This document shows, in pieces, positions 57,710-64,000 of a DNA stretch of 64,000 nucleotides (position 1 is the stretch's first letter; each line of letters starts with the position of its first letter). The translations under genes were made by a program, and so were the position numbers. The notes beneath the pieces are model-generated. The model was not told the origin of the DNA and did no database searches. It saw only the letters and a program-made list of their open reading frames with translations. The stretch is from Methylobacterium brachiatum (lineage in GTDB: Bacteria > Pseudomonadota > Alphaproteobacteria > Rhizobiales > Beijerinckiaceae): NCBI RefSeq assembly GCF_020523825.1, contig NZ_JAJALK010000019.1, forward strand, positions 18,117 through 82,116. Direction: 5' to 3'.

Positions 57710-58087
57710 TTACTTGAGCTCGACCTTGGCGCCAGCCTTCTCGAGCTGGGCCTTGAGCTTCTCGGCCTCGTCCTTGGCGACGCCTTCCTTGACCGGCTTC
57801 GGAGCGCCCTCGACCAGATCCTTGGCCTCCTTGAGGCCGAGGCCGGTGATCGCGCGGACCTCCTTGATGACCTCGATCTTCTTGTCGCCGGCGGCAGCGA
57901 GCACGACGGTGAACTCGGTCTGCTCCTCGACGGCGGCGGCGGCGCCACCGGCGGCCGGGCCAGCGGCGACGGCGACGGCGGCAGCAGCCGAGACGCCCCA
58001 CTTCTCTTCGAGCATCTTGGCCAGGTCGGCGGCCTCGAGAACGGTCAGCGAGGACAGGTCGTCGACGAGCTTGGCAAGATCAGCCAT
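57710..58087 (-). CDS. rplL: 50S ribosomal protein L7/L12
   Basis: L7/L12 (125 residues) forms the ribosomal stalk that recruits translation factors. The N-terminal dimerisation segment MADLAKLVDDLSSLTVLEAA is followed by the Ala/Gly-rich hinge (residues about 35-55) and the C-terminal domain with EFTVVLAAAGDKKIEVIKEV and TGLGLKEAKDLVEGAPKPVK. The ATG at 58087 is preceded by GAGAGGAA. It lies 49 bp after rplJ in the normal order. Confidence 0.98.
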   Translation of the reverse strand: MADLAKLVDDLSSLTVLEAADLAKMLEEKWGVSAAAAVAVAAGPAAGGAAAAVEEQTEFTVVLAAAGDKKIEVIKEVRAITGLGLKEAKDLVEGAPKPVKEGVAKDEAEKLKAQLEKAGAKVELK

Positions 58088-58136
58088 TTTCAATTCCTCT
58101 CAGATATCGGTTCGAACGATTGGTTTTTGAAGGGCC

Positions 58137-58655
58137 TCAAGCGGCCTCGTCCTTGGTGGCGTAGGCCCCGAACACGCGGGCGAGCTTGGCCGCCGGCGCA
58201 TTGACGACCTGGGCGATCTTGGTCGCGGGCGCCTGTACGAGGCCCACGATCTTGGCGCGCAGTTCGTCGAGGGACGGGAGCGAGGCGAGCGCCTTCACGC
58301 CGTCCGGGTTCAGGGTTGTCTTCCCCATCGCGCCGCCGAGAATCACGAGCTTGTCGTTCGTCTTGGCGAAATCGACCGCGACCTTCGCGGCTGCGACCGG
58401 GTCGCCGGAATAGGCGAGCAGGGTCGGGCCCTTCAGGAGCGGCTTGATGGAGGCGACGTCCGTACCATCGAGTGCGATGCCGGCGAGGCTGTTCTTGGCG
58501 ACCTTCACGGTGGCGCCGGCCTGCTTCATCTGCGAACGCAGCTTCTGCATGTCGGCCACCGTGAGGCCCTTGTAGTGGGCCACGACGACGACGGCGCTCT
58601 GATTGAACACGCCGTTGAGCGTCGAGACGAGGTCAGCTTTTGCTGTCCGGTCCAC
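58137..58655 (-). CDS. rplJ: 50S ribosomal protein L10
   Basis: L10 (172 residues) anchors the L7/L12 stalk to the ribosome. The conserved N-terminus DRTAKADLVSTLNGVFNQSA is followed by VVVAHYKGLTVADMQKLRSQ and VKVAKNSLAGIALDGT, and the C-terminal helix binds L7/L12 dimers. The start is a GTG with GGAGAG upstream; a longer frame to 58706 is not conserved. A long leader and a strong promoter candidate lie upstream, fitting the usual L10 autoregulation through its own mRNA leader. Confidence 0.97.
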   Translation of the reverse strand: MDRTAKADLVSTLNGVFNQSAVVVVAHYKGLTVADMQKLRSQMKQAGATVKVAKNSLAGIALDGTDVASIKPLLKGPTLLAYSGDPVAAAKVAVDFAKTNDKLVILGGAMGKTTLNPDGVKALASLPSLDELRAKIVGLVQAPATKIAQVVNAPAAKLARVFGAYATKDEAA

Positions 58656-59070
58656 TGGGCTCTCTCCGGTTGGCGGAACCCGGTCTCGGGTCCGCCGGTT
58701 GCACATGCCGCCCGGACGTCGTCTCGGCCTTCAAGAGACCGGGAACGTCCGAACGACGCTTCGCGGCCCTGTCCCCGCACGTGCCCCTGGGGGCCGCTTC
58801 GGGCGAGTTGGTTCAAACCGACACCTCTCTACGGCGTTTGCCGGAGCGAGGCTTTTCCTAAGTTCGGTCTTCCCCGTCTGTGCAGGCTGGTCTTTGATTA
58901 AGCCGGCGAACCGGCACCTGCAGTCTCGGACAGGACATGGCCGGACAAGGCTCCGCAGGGCTTGGCGCCCTCTGGATCCTGCCGGCCTTTGCCACCCGGT
59001 TGCCCGGGCGACATTTCATGCGGAAACCGGCCGATTGGCCGTCTCCTTCCGTGAGGATGAAATGCGTAAG
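58656..59070 (-). ncRNA. Probable rplJ leader (L10 leader region)
   Basis: About 415 bases separate a promoter candidate from rplJ. In many bacteria L10 or L10-L12 binds a structured leader here to repress its own synthesis. The stretch is GC-rich with several possible stems, for example around 58710-58800, but I cannot confirm the consensus fold. It contains no convincing gene. Confidence 0.45.
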
Positions 59071-59076
59071 GCGCGG

Positions 59077-59105
59077 TGTATAGAGGCTAGGACGCCGCCT
59101 GCCAA
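59077..59105 (-). promoter_or_regulatory. Sigma-70-type promoter for rplJL-rpoBC
   Basis: On the minus strand TTGGCA (59105-59100) and TATACA (59082-59077) are separated by exactly 17 bp, a near-consensus housekeeping promoter. It points to rplJ and would start a transcript near 59070, downstream of the radical SAM gene, so rplJL-rpoBC need not depend on the rplKA promoter. Confidence 0.7.
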
Positions 59106-59213
59106 GGGCCGAAGCGCGACTTTTCCGCCGCAGGCAAGGGCCCGTGGGGGAGATCGGCTTTGGAGGCAGGGTCAGTCGGGTTCAGCTCGGCCCCTCATCC
59201 TAGGCAAACGCCC

Positions 59214-59241
59214 GATCCTGGAGCGCCGGCGCTCCAGGATC
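59214..59241. terminator. 28-bp perfect palindrome after the HpnP-like gene
   Basis: The arm GATCCTGGAGCGCC is followed at once by its exact reverse complement. It begins about 55 bp after the radical SAM gene's stop. It has no T-run. As RNA it would fold to a hairpin with a small loop, so it may end or stabilise that transcript; it could also be a protein-binding site. Confidence 0.5.
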
Positions 59242-59296
59242 GAATCGAGATCGATGTCGGTGGGGCTGCGAGGCCCCGCACAGGCGACCCGTTATG

Positions 59297-60940
59297 CTAG
59301 GCCGCCTCGCGCTCCGGTGCCAGCTTGCGCCGGGCATTCTCCCACCACGAGCGCCGCCGTGCATCCTCGGCCTCCGCGGCCTTGGCGGCGTAGAACGAGG
59401 CGTTGTGCTCGCCCCGCAGGGCCTCGCGGGTGAAGCGGATCAGGTGGTGGGCGACGAAGCCCATATTGAACACCGCTTCGATCTGCCCGCGCTTGAGCGC
59501 GTAGCCGGCGGCGCTCCAGAACGGCCTGCGGTAATCCGAGAGCAGCCCGACCCGCGTGATGATGTTGAAGCCGAGGATCAGGCCGCGGCGCAGGTTCGTG
59601 AAGGTGAGCTTGCCCTTGGTCGGCGTCTTGATCCGGTTCGGGTAGGTGGTCTGGCACTGGTGCTTGAACCGGGAGAAGAGCTGCTCCGGCTCGTAGGCGT
59701 GGGCGATCGCCCGGCGCCAGCTCGCCACGACGGTGTCGTGCGGGCGCTTGAACAGCACGTTGGATTCCAGCGCCGCGTCGTGAACCAGCCGGCCCTCGCG
59801 CTCCAGCCGGTCCCAGAGCGGGGTCTTGGGCAGGGCCTGGAGCAAGTTGATGGTCAGCACCGGGATCGCCGACTTGTCGATGAAGTCGATCAGGTTCTGC
59901 TCCGACTTGTCGCTGTCGGAATCGAGGCCCAGGATGATGCCCGAGGTCACTTCGAGCCCGTAGGAATTGAGCGTCTCGATCGCCTCGTACATCGGCACGG
60001 CGGCGTTGTGGGTCTTGTCGATGCCCTTGAGCGCGTCCGCCTCCGGCGTCTCGATGCCGACGAACACGGTCATGAAGTTGGCCTGGCGCATCAGCTCGAG
60101 GATCTCGGGCTGCTTGGCCATGTTCAGGGTCGCCTCGCAGGCGAACTGGAGCGGGTAGTTGTTCTTCTTCTGCCACTCCACAAGATGGGGCAGCATCTCG
60201 CGCGTCGCCTTGCGGTTGGCGATGAAGTTGTCGTCGACGAAGTAGACCACCGCCGGATGCCCGGGCTGGCTGATGATGGCGTCGAGCTCGGCGCACATCT
60301 GCTCGGGGGTCTTCAGCCGCGGCTGGCGGCCGTAGAGCTGCGGGATGTCGCAGAACTCGCAGCGATACGGGCAGCCAGAGGAGAACTGGAGCGAGCCGAT
60401 CAGGTAGCGCTTGAGCGGGGCCGCCTCGTAGGCCGGGGCCGGGAAGTCCGAGAGCGCCAGCCGCTCGCCGGTCTCGAACACGACCTGCTGGGTCGGCCGG
60501 GCGACGTCGGCATCGAGCCGCTCGATCAGCCGGTCGGTGGCGTCGCCGATCTCGCCGACATGGAGATAGTCGAAATCCGGGTATTTCTCGCGCGCCCCGG
60601 ATACCGAGGGGCCGCCCAGCACCGCGACCTTGCCGGCCGCATGGGCGCGGCGGCCGATATCGTGGATCTGGCCCTCCTGGATATGCATCCCGGAGACGAA
60701 CACGGCGTCGGCCCAGGCGAAATCCTGGGCGGAGGCGCGCCGGATGTTCTCGTCGATGAAGCGGTACTCCCAGCTCTCGGGCATGTAGGCCGCGATCACC
60801 AGGAGGCCCTGCGGGGGCATGAACGCCTTGACGCCGCCCATCAGCGGGTAGGCGTGCGAGAATGTCCCGAACGAGGGCGTGTAGGCGGGGAAGACGCACA
60901 GGATGCGTCGGCGGGTCGTGACGGAGACAGTGCTGCGCAT
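59297..60940 (-). CDS. B12-binding radical SAM protein, HpnP-like (candidate hopanoid C-2 methylase)
   Basis: This 547-residue protein has a cobalamin-binding domain (residues about 12-150: ILCVFPAYTPSFGTFSHAYP, MPPQGLLVIAAYMPESWEYR, VAVLGGPSVSGAREKYPDFD), a radical SAM domain with cysteines 190, 194 and 197 in SSGCPYRCEFCDIPQLYG and a DUF4070 C-terminal region. The FGTF...YP and MPPQGLLVIAAY features match what I recall of HpnP, which methylates hopanoids at C-2 in Rhodopseudomonas and Methylobacterium; other DUF4070 paralogues also exist, so the substrate needs testing. It lies, in the same orientation, between rplA and rplJ, with a terminator upstream and a new promoter downstream, so it seems to be its own unit. 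The ribosome site is weak. Confidence 0.8.
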   Translation of the reverse strand: MRSTVSVTTRRRILCVFPAYTPSFGTFSHAYPLMGGVKAFMPPQGLLVIAAYMPESWEYRFIDENIRRASAQDFAWADAVFVSGMHIQEGQIHDIGRRAHAAGKVAVLGGPSVSGAREKYPDFDYLHVGEIGDATDRLIERLDADVARPTQQVVFETGERLALSDFPAPAYEAAPLKRYLIGSLQFSSGCPYRCEFCDIPQLYGRQPRLKTPEQMCAELDAIISQPGHPAVVYFVDDNFIANRKATREMLPHLVEWQKKNNYPLQFACEATLNMAKQPEILELMRQANFMTVFVGIETPEADALKGIDKTHNAAVPMYEAIETLNSYGLEVTSGIILGLDSDSDKSEQNLIDFIDKSAIPVLTINLLQALPKTPLWDRLEREGRLVHDAALESNVLFKRPHDTVVASWRRAIAHAYEPEQLFSRFKHQCQTTYPNRIKTPTKGKLTFTNLRRGLILGFNIITRVGLLSDYRRPFWSAAGYALKRGQIEAVFNMGFVAHHLIRFTREALRGEHNASFYAAKAAEAEDARRRSWWENARRKLAPEREAA

Positions 60941-61045
60941 GGCGCCTATCTAGCACAGCCGTGCGGGATGGCGCCCCCCTTCAATGCTGAGAATAACGTG
61001 ATGGATCCAACCACCGCCGGGAGACCGGGCCTCAGCCTCGCGCAC

Positions 61046-61075
61046 GAAAAACGCCCGGCCGTTTCCGGCCGGGCG
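61046..61075 (-). terminator. Intrinsic terminator of rplKA
   Basis: A 10-bp stem (CGCCCGGCCG with CGGCCGGGCG) encloses TTTC. On the minus strand it is followed by TTTTTCGTGCG. It lies 26 bp after the rplA stop and separates rplKA from the radical SAM gene. Confidence 0.9.
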
Positions 61076-61100
61076 CTTCGTGATAACGATGAGTCGAGGT

Positions 61101-61799
<699 letters not shown>

Positions 61800-61810
61800 G
61801 ATGTCCTCCC

Positions 61811-62260
61811 TCAGGCCGTGATTTCGAGGCCCATGGCCCGGGCAGAGCCGCGGATCATGGCGACGGCCGCTTCGACCGAGTCGCAATTGAGGTCGGGCAT
61901 CTTCTTCTCGGCGATCTCGCGCAGCTGCGCCTCGGAGATCTTGCCGACGGACGGACCCTTACCGGGGGTCTTCGAGCCCGAAGCCGGCTTCTTGCCGATC
62001 TTCAGACCGACGGCCTTCTTCAGGAAGAAGGTGACCGGCGGCTGCTTCATCTCGAAGGTGAAGGAGCGGTCCTGATACGCGGTGATGATCACCGGGATCG
62101 GAGTGCCCTTCTCCATCTGCGCGGTCTTCGCGTTGAAGGCCTTGCAGAATTCCATGATGTTGAGACCGCGCTGACCGAGCGCGGGACCGATCGGGGGCGA
62201 CGGGTTCGCCGCGCCGGCCGGGACCTGAAGCTTCACGTAACCCGTGATCTTCTTCGCCAT
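61811..62260 (-). CDS. rplK: 50S ribosomal protein L11
   Basis: L11 (149 residues) forms the GTPase-associated centre with 23S rRNA and is the target of thiostrepton. It begins MAKKITGYVKLQVPAGAANP and has PPIGPALGQRGLNIMEFCKA, the proline-rich hinge of the thiostrepton-binding region, and the C-terminal RNA-binding KMPDLNCDSVEAAVAMIRGS. The 222 bp before it, after nusG, hold no gene and may include a promoter or the L1 control site; I found no clear boxes. Confidence 0.98.
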   Translation of the reverse strand: MAKKITGYVKLQVPAGAANPSPPIGPALGQRGLNIMEFCKAFNAKTAQMEKGTPIPVIITAYQDRSFTFEMKQPPVTFFLKKAVGLKIGKKPASGSKTPGKGPSVGKISEAQLREIAEKKMPDLNCDSVEAAVAMIRGSARAMGLEITA

Positions 62261-62482
62261 GGGATGACTCCCAAACTGCGTCCGCCGCCGGGCTGCCTAA
62301 GCGCGGGCGGGTCGGACGATTGCAGGTCGCGGTGCGATCCGTGGATCCCGGAGGCGAGGCCGGGCAGATCTTCCGCGGGTGAGACCGCCCCCGCGCGGGG
62401 TGCGGCCGCTTCGCGGCCGATGCTCAGCACCGGCCGGAAGAAGATGGGCGGCCGGAGACCGACCGCCGAATTCCGATGTCGC

Positions 62483-63016
62483 TCAGGCCTTCTCGACCTG
62501 GGCGTATTCCAGTTCCACCGGGGTGGCGCGGCCGAAGATCGACACCGCTACCTTGAGGCGGGAGCGGGCCTCGTCGATCTCCTCGACGGTGCCGTTGAAG
62601 CTCGCGAACGGGCCGTCGGCGACCCGGACGGTCTCGCCGATCTCGAACGCGATCGACGGCTTCGGCCGGTCGACGCCCTCGGCGACCTGGCCCTTGATCC
62701 GCTCGGCCTCGGCGTCGGGGATCGGAACCGGCTTCGACTTGTCGGCGCCGAGGAAGCCCGTGACCTTCGGGGTGTTCTTGATGAGGTGGTAGACCTCGTC
62801 GGTCAGGTCGCACTTCACCAGGACGTAGCCGGGGAAGAACTTGCGCTCGGCATCGACCTTCCGGCCGCGGCGCACCTCGACGACCTTCTCGGTCGGGACC
62901 ATCACCTCGTCGAACAGCTCGGTCAGCCCGCGCTGGGCCGCCTGGTCCTTGATGGACTGCGCGACCTTGTTCTCGAAGTTCGAGTAGGCGTGGACGATGT
63001 ACCAGCGCTTCGACAC
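62483..63016 (-). CDS. nusG: Transcription termination/antitermination protein NusG
   Basis: NusG (177 residues) binds RNA polymerase, supports processive elongation and links it to Rho and the ribosome. The NGN domain runs from SKRWYIVHAYSNFENKVAQS through KFFPGYVLVKCDLTDEVYHL, and the KOW domain is EIGETVRVADGPFASFNGTV. The GTG at 63016 gives the standard length and N-terminus. A TTG at 63037 would add seven residues. It is 54 bp after secE. Confidence 0.96.
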   Translation of the reverse strand: MSKRWYIVHAYSNFENKVAQSIKDQAAQRGLTELFDEVMVPTEKVVEVRRGRKVDAERKFFPGYVLVKCDLTDEVYHLIKNTPKVTGFLGADKSKPVPIPDAEAERIKGQVAEGVDRPKPSIAFEIGETVRVADGPFASFNGTVEEIDEARSRLKVAVSIFGRATPVELEYAQVEKA

Positions 63017-63070
63017 GGTTCCGTTCAACTCCGACAAGTCCGCGAGGTCTCCCCCGATCGATATCGCCCC

Positions 63071-63367
63071 TCAGAGGCCGAGCACGAGGCCGACCACGAA
63101 GCGCAGGGCCTGGTCGACCACCGTGAAGAACAGGCTGGTGACCACGACCATCACGAACACCATGATGGTGGTGATCGTGGTCTCCCGGCGGGACGGCCAG
63201 GTGACCTTGCGGGCCTCGTCGCGGACCTGGGAGAAGAACTCGCCCGGGGTCACGCGCTTCTGCGGTACCTTGGCGGGCGTGGCCGGGCGGGCCGGCGGCG
63301 TGTTCGCGGGACCGCGAGCTGCGCCGCGCGCCACATCCACCTTCTTGGTCGCTTCGTTCGATGCCAT
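63071..63367 (-). CDS. secE: Preprotein translocase subunit SecE
   Basis: SecE (98 residues) is the small essential subunit of the SecYEG channel. A Pro/Ala-rich N-terminus of about 35 residues is followed by the conserved amphipathic segment FFSQVRDEARKVTWPSRRET and one membrane helix TTIMVFVMVVVTSLFFTVVD. The length is typical for alphaproteobacterial SecE. It follows tRNA-Trp and precedes nusG, the standard order. Confidence 0.96.
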   Translation of the reverse strand: MASNEATKKVDVARGAARGPANTPPARPATPAKVPQKRVTPGEFFSQVRDEARKVTWPSRRETTITTIMVFVMVVVTSLFFTVVDQALRFVVGLVLGL

Positions 63368-63552
63368 GGCGCCAGTGTTTTTTGCGTGCGCGAGCCCGAG
63401 GCAGGGCCTGCTTCCGGGAACGCGAACATCCGGCGCCGAGGGCCTGGACGGGCCCGCACCGACGGTCGCTTCAGATCTCGGATTGCGCCCGCTCTAGCGC
63501 AACTCCGCCGGCTTGTCGACCGGGGCGACCGCGCGGGGTTGGGTGAGATATC

Positions 63553-63629
63553 TGGCAGGAGTGGAGGGACTCGAACCCGCAACCTCCGGTTTTGGAGACC
63601 GGCGCTCTGACCAGTTGAGCTACACTCCT
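63553..63629 (-). tRNA. tRNA-Trp (CCA)
   Basis: On the minus strand acceptor arms AGGAGTG and CACTCCT pair. The anticodon stem CCGGT/ACCGG encloses CTCCAAA with anticodon CCA, the T arm is GCGGGTTCGAGTCCCTC-like, and the 3' GCCA is encoded. The tuf-trnW-secE order is conserved in alphaproteobacteria. Confidence 0.97.
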
Positions 63630-63856
63630 AGCGTCCCGCCAAATGCCCGATCGCGGCGCCGCTTGCAAGAGGTTTGCGATCGCTTTGGCAGGACTTTCAG
63701 GGGGCTGAGGCCCGAAACCGGTGGCCAAACCGGCGGCGATGACGGGCTCGGCGGGCGAGTGCCCGACGCGACGACGCCGGCCTCCGCGGGGACGGAGACC
63801 GGCGCCGGTCGCTTGACGGTCAGCCGGCGGCCCGACGGGTCGGGCCGGGCGAGACC

Positions 63857-64000
63857 TCAGTCGTTGATGGCGGCGACGACGCCGGCGCCGACGGTGCGGC
63901 CGCCTTCACGGATGGCGAAGCGTAGCTTCTCCTCCATGGCCACCGGCACGATCAGCGTGACGTCCATGGTCACGTTGTCGCCCGGCATCACCATCTCGGT
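63857..64000 (-). CDS. tuf: Elongation factor Tu, C-terminal end (gene continues beyond window)
   Basis: The minus strand at the window edge encodes the last 47 residues of EF-Tu: TEMVMPGDNVTMDVTLIVPV followed by AMEEKLRFAIREGGRTVGAG and the end VVAAIND. This is part of domain III, which contacts aminoacyl-tRNA and EF-Ts. The rest lies outside the window, so the gene is cut by the edge. It is separated by 227 bp from tRNA-Trp, and that gap shows no other gene. Confidence 0.97.
   Translation of the reverse strand, partial: TEMVMPGDNVTMDVTLIVPVAMEEKLRFAIREGGRTVGAGVVAAIND

Noticed and set aside
58950..58990. A possible third copy of the two-hairpin element near the rplJ leader
   Set aside because: CAGGGC and GCCCTC-type bases occur, but the two-stem plan, the ACCCGC spacer and the AAACC tail are not present.

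Overview
The window is GC-rich (around 70%), densely coded chromosomal DNA. The gene families (a Tad/Cpa pilus set, an FtrABCD-type iron uptake locus, a B12-radical SAM protein resembling the hopanoid methylase HpnP, short tyrosine/arginine-rich secreted proteins, an alphaproteobacterial tuf-trnW-secE-nusG-rplKA-rplJL-rpoBC cluster) point to an alphaproteobacterium of the Hyphomicrobiales, most likely Methylobacterium or a close relative. This assignment is inferred from gene content and style, not from a database match.

Layout. 0-4 kb: the end of a LysR regulator, an iron-type alcohol dehydrogenase, a RelB/DinJ antitoxin followed by a frameshifted YafQ toxin, a dispersed palindromic repeat, and a leucine-family ABC binding protein on the minus strand. 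4.3-12.3 kb: seven consecutive pilus genes, cpaB-cpaC-cpaD-cpaE-cpaF-tadB-tadC, with a possible CtrA half-site in front. The pilin, the prepilin peptidase and TadD are not in the window. 12.3-20.7 kb: a small GcrA-like zinc-finger protein, sseA, an ftrA-ftrB-ftrD-ftrC iron operon with a candidate iron-control element, a double-barrel porin, lipB and a lone SpoA-domain protein. 20.8-31.9 kb: tRNA-Leu(GAG), an OPT transporter, a VapBC-type module whose toxin carries a nonsense codon, a DEAD-box helicase with a strong terminator, small secreted or membrane proteins, a thioesterase, sodC, two RNA methyltransferases and corA.

31.9-48.9 kb: a chemoreceptor, a first B12-radical SAM protein, an acyl-CoA dehydrogenase/enoyl-CoA hydratase/SDR operon, Sua5, a divergent wrbA-LysR pair, a Gre factor, a methyltransferase, acuI, a secreted protein with four internal repeats, a gene-poor stretch of about 0.6 kb, a SleB cell-wall hydrolase, and a MOSC/amidotransferase pair divergent from an XRE-cupin regulator. 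48.9-64 kb, minus strand: the transcription/translation core in the order tuf (3' end only), tRNA-Trp, secE, nusG, rplK, rplA, then an HpnP-like radical SAM gene, then rplJ, rplL, rpoB, rpoC and a terminator. A well-formed sigma-70-type promoter about 0.4 kb upstream of rplJ would restart transcription after the radical SAM gene.

The points most worth a second look are: a two-hairpin element found just after two unrelated stop codons with compensatory base changes; two toxin-antitoxin modules that each keep the antitoxin but have a broken toxin; a central segment of cpaC with different base and codon use; the radical SAM gene lodged inside the ribosomal protein cluster; the porin fusion; and the repeat-bearing secreted proteins. 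I saw no CRISPR array, insertion sequence, prophage or complete undescribed defence system.
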